From positions 1 to 64,000 of the forward strand of contig NZ_JAUFPW010000027.1 of assembly GCF_030409415.1 (NCBI RefSeq): a DNA stretch of 64,000 nt. Direction: 5' to 3'. Both the position numbers and the translations under genes were made by a program. This DNA is from Pedobacter aquatilis (GTDB lineage Bacteria > Bacteroidota > Bacteroidia > Sphingobacteriales > Sphingobacteriaceae). The notes under the pieces were generated by a model. It saw nothing but the letters and a program-made list of their open reading frames with translations, was not told the origin of the DNA and did no database searches. Shown piece after piece: positions 9,709 to 18,545 of this stretch; within the stretch, counting starts at the first letter, position 1; the number at the start of each line of letters is the position of its first letter.

Positions 9709-10968
9709 ATGCTCATTAATTTTCAGGTTGCAAATTACAAGTCGATAATGGATAGCGCAGTGATCAACTTTGAGGCAAGCTCACTGACTGAACTTCAGGA
9801 GGAAAATGTGATTGGCAGGCAAAGGATCAATCTGCTCAAATCCATTATCTTGAATGGTGCCAATGCCAGTGGGAAATCCAAGATCCTGGATGCACTTGCG
9901 TTTGTTAGGGACATGGTCTTAAATTCTGCTACTGACCGAAAGGTAACAGCCCAGATCAATACTGAACCATTTTTGCTTAACCTTGATAGCTTAGCTAAAC
10001 CCAGCCGCTTCGAGCTTGAATTCCATTTGGGTGAAAAAAGGTATCGCTATGGTTTTCTGGCTGACGAAAAGGAGATCCATCAGGAGTGGCTCCTTGAAGT
10101 GCGGGCCAGTACATTGAAAGAGGTGTTCATCAGGGCTAATGATGAGTTCCATATTAATGAGAAGAAATTCCAAGGTAGTGACGGGCTTGCCCAGCGAACC
10201 AGAAAGAATGCACTTTTTTTGACCGTTGCTGCCCAGTGGAATGTAGGACTTGCTGAAGAGATTTCAGGCTGGTTTGACAGCATATATATCGTCAACGGCA
10301 TGGAGGATAACCAGTACAAGAGCCTTACCACAAAGATGGTGCAACAGGATGAATATAAGGATAGGATCAACAACCTAATCAGGGAAGCAGATTTGGGTAT
10401 AAAGGAAATACAGATCGTTGAGGGCAGTGACGAGGACCTAAATCGCTATATTAAATTATTGGGTGAAGGATTAAGTGATACTTTTCTTAGGAACTTAGGA
10501 CGTCGTGATAACAGTGTATTCACTGTCCACAATGTATATGATTCAAATGGCTCTCCAGTATCCGATACTACTTTTCCGATGAAAAGTAAAGAATCGGAAG
10601 GAACCAAGAAATTCTATAACCTGGCCGGGTTACTTATCGATGCTATCGAAAAAGGTAGGCTTGTTGTTTTTGATGAAATGGATGCCAGGCTTCACAGCCT
10701 TCTTACCCGTGCGATCGTTCTCCTTTTCAACTGTAAAGACAATCGAAATGGGGGTCAGTTGCTTGCCGTATCCCACGATTCTACGCTTATGGATAACCAG
10801 CTACTCAGGCGTGACCAGATTTATTTTGTTGAAAAGGACCAACAGGAGGCCACGCGGATTACCAGCCTGGCGGAATTCAAGGTGAGAAAGGATAGTCCTT
10901 ATTCAAAAAATTACCTTGAAGGAAAATATGGCGGTATACCTTTTATCGATAATCTTGAAGTTAACTAG
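9709..10968 (+). CDS. RloA-like AAA/ABC-type ATPase
   Basis: A 419-residue OLD/RecF-like ATPase of the AAA_15/AAA_21 group. It has a Walker A motif GANASGKS (50-57), a Walker B with following acidic residue in FDEMDARLH (near residue 322), and a switch histidine in VSHDSTLM. The following gene starts 2 bp after its stop codon and encodes a RloB-type TOPRIM protein. The pair matches the RloA/RloB arrangement, which is related to AbiLi/AbiLii and resembles the PARIS (AriA/AriB) ATPase-plus-TOPRIM logic. In such systems the ATPase is thought to hold the TOPRIM nuclease inactive until a phage trigger appears. The family call is strong; the defence role here is by analogy. Confidence 0.85.
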   Translation: MLINFQVANYKSIMDSAVINFEASSLTELQEENVIGRQRINLLKSIILNGANASGKSKILDALAFVRDMVLNSATDRKVTAQINTEPFLLNLDSLAKPSRFELEFHLGEKRYRYGFLADEKEIHQEWLLEVRASTLKEVFIRANDEFHINEKKFQGSDGLAQRTRKNALFLTVAAQWNVGLAEEISGWFDSIYIVNGMEDNQYKSLTTKMVQQDEYKDRINNLIREADLGIKEIQIVEGSDEDLNRYIKLLGEGLSDTFLRNLGRRDNSVFTVHNVYDSNGSPVSDTTFPMKSKESEGTKKFYNLAGLLIDAIEKGRLVVFDEMDARLHSLLTRAIVLLFNCKDNRNGGQLLAVSHDSTLMDNQLLRRDQIYFVEKDQQEATRITSLAEFKVRKDSPYSKNYLEGKYGGIPFIDNLEVN

Positions 10969-10970
10969 AG

Positions 10971-11669
10971 ATGGCAAAAAAGAAAGATCAATTTGATTTT
11001 AGTGCCTTCGTAGCTGAAATGAGTAAGAAGCCGGCGCCAAAACTTCAGCTAGACAGTAAAGACGAACTAAAATACTTTCTCATCGTAAGTGAAGGTGAAA
11101 GGACCGAGCCGATCTATTTCAATTATCTGGCCAGTCAGCTGCCCAAACATATGGTCAACACCATTGAAGTGGATGGGGCGGGGGATAATACCCTGAATGT
11201 TGTCAATAAGGCAATCGAACTCCGTGATGAACGAAAAGCGAACAAACTCAAACCTAACTTCGATGAAGTCTGGGCTGTCTATGATAAGGACGACTTTCCC
11301 GATGCTAGGTACAATCTTGCGGTTGAAACCGCTGGACAGAACGGGATCGAAAGTGCCCATTCCAACCAATCTTTTGAACTCTGGTATGTTCTGCATTTTC
11401 AGTATTTACAGAGTGCTCTTCACCGTGACGACTACTACCCGATACTAAGTGGGCATTTGGGCCTGAAATATGCTAAAAATACACTAGACGTGGTTAAACG
11501 GATTGAATCGCTTGGCAATGAGAAGCAGGCGATAGCGTGGGCTAAAGCACTCGAAGAAATGCATGTAGGTCAGAGCCAGGCTAAATCCTGTCCCTCAACG
11601 CGCGTTTATGAATTGGTAGAACGGTTAAGGAAATATATTGATCAGACCAAAAATAATAAAGATCTTTAG
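10971..11669 (+). CDS. rloB: RloB-like TOPRIM nuclease
   Basis: A 232-residue RloB family protein. The TOPRIM-like core shows VSEGERTEPIYF (39-50) with acidic E41/E43, then VYDKDDFPD with D105 and D107/D108, and later SNQSFELWYVLHF, a phrase typical of RloB. The N-terminal 20 residues are lysine-rich. TOPRIM domains bind Mg2+ and can cut DNA or RNA, so this is the probable effector of the pair with the ATPase encoded 2 bp upstream. It reads as complete, with all acidic residues present. Confidence 0.85.
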   Translation: MAKKKDQFDFSAFVAEMSKKPAPKLQLDSKDELKYFLIVSEGERTEPIYFNYLASQLPKHMVNTIEVDGAGDNTLNVVNKAIELRDERKANKLKPNFDEVWAVYDKDDFPDARYNLAVETAGQNGIESAHSNQSFELWYVLHFQYLQSALHRDDYYPILSGHLGLKYAKNTLDVVKRIESLGNEKQAIAWAKALEEMHVGQSQAKSCPSTRVYELVERLRKYIDQTKNNKDL

Positions 11670-11721
11670 CAGTAAGCTCGTAAACCGGCCAAATCTAATG
11701 CGATTCATATACGATCGATCT

Positions 11722-11979
11722 TTAAATCATAGCTGGGTATACCCGAACCAGCTCCCTGTAGATAAAGTCTATTGTACCGAGCAAAATTTTTTCCTGCTCA
11801 GAGGCTACCTCAAAGAATACCGGATAAGCTCCTTTTAAAATCCACCTGCAAATTGTTGTCTCTGGGGCGTAAAGTGCAATTTTGATATCGCGTGCCTCTA
11901 CCGGTTTCCCTGGTATTTCTTTAATTCCCGTTTTTGCCCACTCCCAAATTTCTCCGGATTTTGTTATCCCGTTTCTCAA
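11722..11979 (-). pseudogene. relic of a T4 gp19-like tail-tube protein
   Basis: An 86-codon fragment whose translation fits the C-terminal two-thirds of phage/contractile-injection tail-tube proteins (T4 gp19 family). The alignable words are RNGITKSGEIWEW, ARDIKIALYAP, ICRWILKGAYPVFFEV and TIDFIYREL, in the order and spacing expected of that family. A TAA sits directly before the first codon (a TTG), and the N-terminal third that intact members have is missing. No sheath, baseplate or spike genes are nearby. I read it as a leftover from a lost contractile system or prophage. The family match is by eye. Confidence 0.55.
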
Positions 11980-12008
11980 TTAGATAGTGCTACAAAAACC
12001 TCCCTTTT

Positions 12009-12302
12009 TTGCTATTTCCAAATGTAATCTATTATTACAAATGTAAAACCAAAGCTTGTTGTAATAACAAGAACGCGGAATCTCTTAATTCAAGATTTGC
12101 AGATATCCTTGAGTTCTTCAAAATTGATGTTGCGAAGGAGTATATCGAATTATTGGTTGAGCAAGTTGCGGCGACATTCAACCAGCTGACCGAAAATAAG
12201 AGAGCGGATTTTTAGAGTTGGAAAATAGTCATAGGGAATTAAAACGTAAAGTTGAGCGGTTAGAAGAAAGGTATATTGAAGAAGATCTTAGTCAGGAAAC
12301 TC
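12009..12302 (+). pseudogene. frameshifted C-terminus of a serine recombinase
   Basis: The plus strand encodes YYYKCKTKACC followed by a helical stretch (NSRFADILEFF, YIELLVEQVAATFNQL), which ends in TAG at 12213. Moving by two bases restores a frame starting ELENSHRELKRKVERLEERY. Together they have the zinc-ribbon tail plus coiled-coil layout of large serine recombinases, the same type as the intact recombinase at 25356. The catalytic domain and most of the recombinase domain are absent. The sequence beyond 12302 runs into the 3' end of the oppositely oriented helicase gene. It is a scar of an earlier integration event. Confidence 0.6.
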
Positions 12303-12322
12303 CTATAATCACTGCTAGTTCC

Positions 12323-15300
12323 TTAGGATATCTTACTCTTTGCAATGCTGATGATACAAGCCGATACCATTTCATCCAAGGTACTTGAATATTGACAATT
12401 TTCTAACAGCCAATCTAATCTTTCAGCTGTGATAGTTACATTACGGAAATTGAGGTCTCTGAGGGTATAAATTTTTCTTCTTCTTGCAGGAACAGCCCTT
12501 AATTTATCAAGTTCAGGTATTAAGATAGTTAACCATAAATCTGCAAAATGATCAAGGTCAACATATTCATCGTCGCCATTGGAATCAAATAGCTTGAGAA
12601 TCTTATCACACTTTTGGTTGTCGACTACGATACTGCTGGTTTCCCTATATTTTTTGAGTATTGCTTCACCCTTTTCCAATGCCCGCTTCTTTTTCCAAGG
12701 AAGTAAATTCTTTTCCTCTTTGCGGAGTTTTCGGATAATCTGATCCATTTGCAAAGTAGTGTCTACCTCTTTCCATTTTCTTTGGATGATATTATCTTTC
12801 ACCAGGTAGCTTTGCAATTTACTGCTGATTTCTGAGAAATCAGTATGTCCTTTACCTTTTTCATCTATCAGTAACCACTTGGGGCTTTTAGTTGTACTTC
12901 CTCTAAATGCAAAAAAGCACCAGTTTAGGTCTGATTCCACAAAACTTATAGCCGTTTTTACAGTTGCATCTACATCCCTATACATTTCATAAGTATGATG
13001 ATCTATCAACGCATCAGGACCTTCTAGTAAGCCATATAAATATTGAGTACTGTCTTTAACGCCTTCCCATTCATGCTCTGTTGTGGTGTATTCATTAAAG
13101 GCATTAATGATATTCTTCGTGTTGAATTCTTCTTTAAGATATTTATCATATATTGTTTTGGGTATTTCAACATTATTACCAATCAGATTTTCGGTCACTA
13201 GCAAAGTATCTATCATTCTCTGATCTCCTTTCAGCGAAAAAGCTTCTGAATCATCTGGCCATAGCACCGTAATTTCTTCGTGTTCACAATCCATCCTTTC
13301 TAATCGCCCTATACGTTGCTCAATGATTCTCAATACGCTTGGCATATCTAACAATACGAGGCAGCTTGCATCCTGAAGATTAATCCCTTCCGACATGGCA
13401 TCTGAACATAATGCAATAAGCTTTTCTCCCTGAGCCGCTCCTAATGAAAATATTTCCATTACCTGATTCCGGCTTGTTTTATTATGTCCGGCAGCCACAA
13501 TTGCTTTTATTTTACTTTGCTTATCGGTAATAATTTTCTGAAGATAGTCTAAAGTGATCACGGTTGAGTCGAATGCTAGCACCTTATTGTTTTTGATGGC
13601 AGATTCAATAAGTATTTCGGCTTTTTTTAATTCTCTTTCATCGCTTAGCTGTTCTAAAAGTGAACCGATTTTCCCATAAACTGATATTTCTGCCTGGCAG
13701 GCTTCATCATATTGTTGCTGATCATAAAGCCATCTCTGGTTTTCGTTTAAAAGATAGTTTTCAATGTATTGTTTAGGTAATGCTGCCGAACATTTTTCAA
13801 TCTTACTTAAGATGTTTCCAGAAGGGTTTTTATTTGATTTTAACAAAAATCTATCGTTTGCCGCGTTGGTTCCGAACAAGTATTCATATAAGGCACAACG
13901 TGATGAACGAAGGTTTACCCTAATCATATAGCCAGCAAGAGCAGTAGCTGAGGTAAATCTTTGGATGATGTAGTGTATTTTCTCCTCTTCCTTTTTTAAA
14001 AAATCTGGTACTCTTATCGTTTGTAAATAATGTATACCTTTTAGCTGTTGCAATAGTATTAAAATTTGATTCGCTATTGCTTTGTCATTCTCATTTTCAC
14101 CAGTAGGGTAGGTTTCTGATATTGTTTTAGGATATTTGCAAGTTTTGCCATACCTGTTGCGATAATGCTCAGGCTCGCGTTCTATCATTTTGTTGAGCTC
14201 CCGTTTGGTACGTCTTACAATGAATTGATTGATATAGCCCTTAAGTTGCTCTAAATGCTTTTTGTCGATGTTTTTCTTTCTGTTTTTCCTTAGTTCCAGA
14301 TAAGTGGTTAAGTCATCATCACTTAGATTATCAATGTCGAGTAGTTCGACTAAGCGCAATAAATCATCAGCTTTTTTGTTGATAGGAGTAGCCGTAGATA
14401 GAATTACATGACTAGAGCCTTTGGGTGAAATGGCCTGGCTTCTCTTTGAATGAGGATATAAATAATTATGTGCTTCGTCAACCACCAAAATATCAGAGTT
14501 CTCAATCATTTTTTGTAAACTCTTTTGATTTTTATCGTGCCCAACGCTTAGCTTACCCATAGATTCTATCTTGTTATAAAGACTGAAATGCGATTGTTCT
14601 TTCTCCCAGTTTTCCATAACTGATTTAGGGCATATAATCAACGCGTTGGAACGGTCTTTTAATCCGTTTTCCCATAGCCAGTGAAATAGGGTATAGGCAA
14701 GCGCAGTTGCAAACTTGGTTTTGCCGCTGCCTGTTGGGTCGGCTACCAGTACTCTACCCTGATCTTGTATAATTTTCATGGCCCGGGCAATACCCATTTT
14801 CTGCGATGGCCATAAATTATGGGTAATTAATGCCTGGTACAATACCGGAAAATCCTTCATCCATTTGCTTTCCAGTATTTCGGCAATGGCTCTCGCCAAC
14901 GCTTCTTCCCAGGTTGCATCTTTCAATAATTTGGTAAACAGGTCTATCAGGCCCTGATTATAGTCTTGTGCAATACCGTAATAATACTCGGCGATGTTTT
15001 TGATATCATCATACTGGGACTTTTCTGTTTCAGATAGCGTTGGTCTAACCCGTATGTTTGCTTCGGTTTGTATGCGTGTTCCGGATTTACTAAAATTGGA
15101 AGAACCTAAAATGGCGGCGGTATCGCCCACGTAGATTTTGGCATGTAGCCTATCTTTAACTTTAAAATTGAATTTGCCCTCATTAATTTTTTCGATGATA
15201 TTTAGTATTGGGCCGCAAAGTTTAATACTCACATTTTGTTTAACCCAATAGTTTTTAATCTCAGTAGATAAATGATAGTGGGGAAGTCTTCTCCCCACGC

Positions 15301-15550
15301 GTTCATCTGGATCAAAACCGATTACAATACGGGGCCTTTTTAATTTTGGGTAATCTTTAGTGCCAAAAATATCAATTAGGTTTGAAAGTGATGTAAAGCC
15401 AGTAAGGATGACGTAGTCTTCCGTATTTTGAATGTCGTTTAGCAAAATATCACTAACTGTCCGTGCTTGTTCTCTCAGATTCAAAGGAAATTTCGCTTGA
15501 TCTGGAAGATCGAGTGTATAGTTGAAATCGAAGAGATTGGGTTTAGACAT
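12323..15550 (-). CDS. PLD-nuclease / SF2 helicase fusion
   Basis: A 1075-residue protein. The N-terminus is a phospholipase-D-type nuclease domain with the HxK motif at H136-K138 (LHAKIYVG) and GSSNFS at 149-154. Then follows a SNF2/DEAH helicase: Walker A DPTGSGKT (271-278), DEAH at 358-361, STATP at 385-389, and a C-terminal helicase lobe with EQRIGRLERMD. One HKD half-site per chain would need dimerisation, as in other bacterial PLD nucleases. The gene starts 24 bp after the SMC-like ATPase gene, so it probably belongs to the same operon. DISARM also uses PLD and SNF2 proteins, but its other genes are absent. A role in processing foreign DNA is likely but inferred. Confidence 0.85.
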   Translation of the reverse strand: MSKPNLFDFNYTLDLPDQAKFPLNLREQARTVSDILLNDIQNTEDYVILTGFTSLSNLIDIFGTKDYPKLKRPRIVIGFDPDERVGRRLPHYHLSTEIKNYWVKQNVSIKLCGPILNIIEKINEGKFNFKVKDRLHAKIYVGDTAAILGSSNFSKSGTRIQTEANIRVRPTLSETEKSQYDDIKNIAEYYYGIAQDYNQGLIDLFTKLLKDATWEEALARAIAEILESKWMKDFPVLYQALITHNLWPSQKMGIARAMKIIQDQGRVLVADPTGSGKTKFATALAYTLFHWLWENGLKDRSNALIICPKSVMENWEKEQSHFSLYNKIESMGKLSVGHDKNQKSLQKMIENSDILVVDEAHNYLYPHSKRSQAISPKGSSHVILSTATPINKKADDLLRLVELLDIDNLSDDDLTTYLELRKNRKKNIDKKHLEQLKGYINQFIVRRTKRELNKMIEREPEHYRNRYGKTCKYPKTISETYPTGENENDKAIANQILILLQQLKGIHYLQTIRVPDFLKKEEEKIHYIIQRFTSATALAGYMIRVNLRSSRCALYEYLFGTNAANDRFLLKSNKNPSGNILSKIEKCSAALPKQYIENYLLNENQRWLYDQQQYDEACQAEISVYGKIGSLLEQLSDERELKKAEILIESAIKNNKVLAFDSTVITLDYLQKIITDKQSKIKAIVAAGHNKTSRNQVMEIFSLGAAQGEKLIALCSDAMSEGINLQDASCLVLLDMPSVLRIIEQRIGRLERMDCEHEEITVLWPDDSEAFSLKGDQRMIDTLLVTENLIGNNVEIPKTIYDKYLKEEFNTKNIINAFNEYTTTEHEWEGVKDSTQYLYGLLEGPDALIDHHTYEMYRDVDATVKTAISFVESDLNWCFFAFRGSTTKSPKWLLIDEKGKGHTDFSEISSKLQSYLVKDNIIQRKWKEVDTTLQMDQIIRKLRKEEKNLLPWKKKRALEKGEAILKKYRETSSIVVDNQKCDKILKLFDSNGDDEYVDLDHFADLWLTILIPELDKLRAVPARRRKIYTLRDLNFRNVTITAERLDWLLENCQYSSTLDEMVSACIISIAKSKIS

Positions 15551-15574
15551 GTTCAGTTGTTGTTAAGCTTAATT

Positions 15575-17875
15575 CTATTCCACTGCAAGTTCCTTTAAAT
15601 TAATACGTTTTTCTGTGAGATTATAATTTTTAAATTTATACCTCATGAATGCTGACATCATGTCTTCGTGAGTAGACATAATAATTTGATTATCGTAAAA
15701 TTCATTTCTTAGTAAATCAATAAACCCGTAAAGATTTAATTCGTCCATAGTTTGTACTGGATCATCTATTAAAATTAATTTGTTTTGGGAGTACTTCTTG
15801 TGAAGTGCCAGAGTGAAAGAAATAATTAATGCTGACAATTGTCCAGAACTCATCGTAAATACAGCATCATAGGTTTTGTGTGATCCTGTTTGAAAACGGA
15901 TTCCCTCTTTTTCGGAAAAGATAAACAGCCCTATCCCACCTTGAAAAGATTGCATAATTCTGCCTGAATAGATATGGAATACTGTTTCTATGTCTTTTAT
16001 TATTTTTTTCTGGTAAGATTTTAAGGATGAGTTATATGTGCCTTTTAATCTATTCAATTTTTGAGAAATGTCCTTTGCTGTGTCTCTTTTTTTTGTTGCC
16101 TCTAATAGTAGTGCAGACTTAGTTTGTAAAATTTGATTTTGATTTAATGATAATTTGTGATATAAGTATTTTCTCTTTGCTTCAATTTGTTCAATGGTCA
16201 CAGAATCTACTTGATTAAGCTCATTGTTGAAATATTCTCGGAAATACTCCGAAAAATACGTTTCTACTAATTCTGCATTACTCGTGTCTTTTATAATGGA
16301 AATTTGGTTCTTGAATAATTCTAATTTGTCAGCTACATCTAGTATTTGTTCGTCACTTAGATATTGTGAATAATCAATTTCGAGAATACCAAGAACCTTT
16401 AGAAGATTATTAAAATGATTGTCCTCTAAATCAAGTAACTGTGAAGTAAATTCTTTATTATAATTAAGAGAAGTAAGGTGAATATTTATCAGTTCTGTTA
16501 TTTGTTTAATGGTTTCCGATTTAAATTCTGCAAACGTATCCTGAAGACGATTGCTTTTATCAGAATTGATTTCTTTGATTTGCTCAGATTTAGTTTCGAT
16601 TTGAAGAAGTAATGTTTCAATGTTTTTCCAATCATGGCCACATAAAATACATTCTCCACTAGAAACTCCAGCTTCTCTTAGGTCTGTAAGTTCCTGTATT
16701 AAATCATTTCTGGATTTAGAAATGTCTGAATAAATTTTATCTAATCCGGAGAGCTCTTTGTGACTGGCTATAAGTGCCTGTTGGGTTAAAGAAAAAGTCG
16801 TTTTTAAATCACTTGGAATAAAGTCATACGAGGTCAAGTCTATTGATTCTTCCACGGCATTATGACTAAGAGATTCCAGTTTCTGAATGGTGTTTTGCAG
16901 ACCTGTCACTTTAGCTTTTAACTCTCTTATCTCATCTTTTTTAGATAAAAAATTATGAAATTTGAAAAAGCTATTTATAAGATTTTCATTTTCCGAAAGA
17001 TAGTCAACAGCTCTATTTTTTCTATATTGATTGAATAGGCTTTTTCGTTCAATAAATACCTTTAAGCGGTCAAGAACTCCATCTATGCCTATAATCTCTG
17101 AATAGTCGAATGTAGATGGATCGATTTCCTCCTGATCCCAGAATAAATCTTTTTTTTCTAATAACTTTACAAAAGAAGTCGGAGTTTCATCAGCAATGAT
17201 ATTGGCTTTTATTTGATTCACTTCCTGCTCAAGAATTCTAAAATTTCCATCTTCAATAGTAATGATTGCATCAAACCTCTTTTTTAGGTCATCAATTCTC
17301 TTGATTTTTTGTTCAAATTCTTTTAGATCAAATAAGTGACCAATATGGCTTTTTCTTTTTTTATCATCATGTTTAAGCAGGAATAGTGATTCTTCTTGTT
17401 CTACATAGTTGAGAAATTGGAAATTAGATTCGTAATTTTTGCCCAGTAAGTTTGTTAGAAATAGATTTTCGTCATCGACAGATTTCCGATTTTCAGACAA
17501 AAACTCATCTTTTGTGAATAGCTTGTATACGGAAAAGTCTATGTATGGTTCTATGCGTGCTGCATCTGCAAACCGCTCCAATATATAGGTATGGTCATTT
17601 TTAATTAGTTCAATTGTGATCAAAATGTCTTTGCCCATTCCGTTTGAATTTTGAAATGGATTTTCAGAAAAAACTTGCCTTCCGTCAATCAGTTTTTTCT
17701 TAAGGTCTTCATATCTTCTTATTTTTCCAGTAAAAACTAATTCTATTGCATCATAAATAGTTGTCTTTCCAAAACCGTTCGGGCCATCAAATACAATAAT
17801 GTCAGAAGAATTAAAATTTATAGTAGCGTCCTCGAATACCTTAAAATTCTGGATTCTAATTTTGTTGATCTTCAT
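15575..17875 (-). CDS. SMC/Rad50-like ATPase of an ABC-3C (Lamassu-like) system
   Basis: A 766-residue ABC ATPase. Walker A GPNGFGKTT at 31-39; two long coiled-coil stretches around a zinc-hook-like C409-x2-C412 (SGECILCGHDW); signature MSSGQLSALI and Walker B LILIDDPVQ near the C-terminus. This is a compact Rad50/RecF-type architecture, comparable to LmuB of Lamassu and to the ATPase of ABC three-component systems. Its start overlaps the stop of the middle-component gene by 20 bp, which shows tight coupling. The expected job is to sense abnormal DNA ends or replication structures and license the nuclease partner. The ATPase assignment is firm; the system name is by gene order and domain content. 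Confidence 0.85.
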   Translation of the reverse strand: MKINKIRIQNFKVFEDATINFNSSDIIVFDGPNGFGKTTIYDAIELVFTGKIRRYEDLKKKLIDGRQVFSENPFQNSNGMGKDILITIELIKNDHTYILERFADAARIEPYIDFSVYKLFTKDEFLSENRKSVDDENLFLTNLLGKNYESNFQFLNYVEQEESLFLLKHDDKKRKSHIGHLFDLKEFEQKIKRIDDLKKRFDAIITIEDGNFRILEQEVNQIKANIIADETPTSFVKLLEKKDLFWDQEEIDPSTFDYSEIIGIDGVLDRLKVFIERKSLFNQYRKNRAVDYLSENENLINSFFKFHNFLSKKDEIRELKAKVTGLQNTIQKLESLSHNAVEESIDLTSYDFIPSDLKTTFSLTQQALIASHKELSGLDKIYSDISKSRNDLIQELTDLREAGVSSGECILCGHDWKNIETLLLQIETKSEQIKEINSDKSNRLQDTFAEFKSETIKQITELINIHLTSLNYNKEFTSQLLDLEDNHFNNLLKVLGILEIDYSQYLSDEQILDVADKLELFKNQISIIKDTSNAELVETYFSEYFREYFNNELNQVDSVTIEQIEAKRKYLYHKLSLNQNQILQTKSALLLEATKKRDTAKDISQKLNRLKGTYNSSLKSYQKKIIKDIETVFHIYSGRIMQSFQGGIGLFIFSEKEGIRFQTGSHKTYDAVFTMSSGQLSALIISFTLALHKKYSQNKLILIDDPVQTMDELNLYGFIDLLRNEFYDNQIIMSTHEDMMSAFMRYKFKNYNLTEKRINLKELAVE

Positions 17876-18545
17876 TTGGTAATATTGTTTTTAATTTTTC
17901 AAGAATAGTTTCATTGGTCATTGCACTAAAATCTTCCTCATCGAGCATAAAAAAATCTTGTTCCAGAATTTCGTCAAGTGGATTGTTTTCAACAGATTTT
18001 TTGTTTACTTCTTCAAGAGATTTAAGGTTATTGGTTTGAGTGATTCTTATTTTAATAAAAGGTATTTTAATAGCTATTCGATAGATCAATGACTCAAACG
18101 AGTTAGCATCAAAATCCGTTTTGTGCTGTTCGAATATTTCGTCTTTCAAAATAAGTGTCTCAATGGCAGTAAGTGCATTTGATTCGCCAATTGCAGCATT
18201 TAGATTTTTTAGTTCCTCATCAGTGTAATACAAGATACTTTTCTTGAAGTGATATGGATTCTCTTCAATGTGTAGCAGATTATCAAATTTAACATCTTCT
18301 AGCTTTGGAACCTTATTCAATATTAACAGGTTTACATTTTTATCGAAAGTCGATTCTTGTACAAGTGCTTTCGTTTTTACAAATAGATCTATTTGGTCGT
18401 TTAATACATTATTGATGTTATCGCCATCGTACTGAGCAATAACCCAATAATTTTTTTGCTCTTTCAAAACATAGATTTTGAAATCTGGATTAGGTTTTTC
18501 TTCGAGCTCTGCAGCTTGGAATATTCTGTTTATTAGATCAATCAT
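17856..18545 (-). CDS. ABC-3C middle component / LmuC-like
   Basis: A 229-residue acidic protein with no catalytic motif visible. Its size and position, between a Cap4-like nuclease gene and an SMC-like ATPase gene and overlapping both reading frames (8 bp upstream, 20 bp downstream), fit the middle component of ABC three-component systems, equivalent to LmuC in Lamassu. Such subunits bridge the ATPase and the effector. The assignment rests on context more than on sequence motifs. Confidence 0.65.
   Translation of the reverse strand: MIDLINRIFQAAELEEKPNPDFKIYVLKEQKNYWVIAQYDGDNINNVLNDQIDLFVKTKALVQESTFDKNVNLLILNKVPKLEDVKFDNLLHIEENPYHFKKSILYYTDEELKNLNAAIGESNALTAIETLILKDEIFEQHKTDFDANSFESLIYRIAIKIPFIKIRITQTNNLKSLEEVNKKSVENNPLDEILEQDFFMLDEEDFSAMTNETILEKLKTILPNEDQQN

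Noticed and set aside
12323..15550. DISARM system
   Set aside because: PLD and SNF2-type domains are present in one protein, but there is no methylase, DrmA or DrmB gene.
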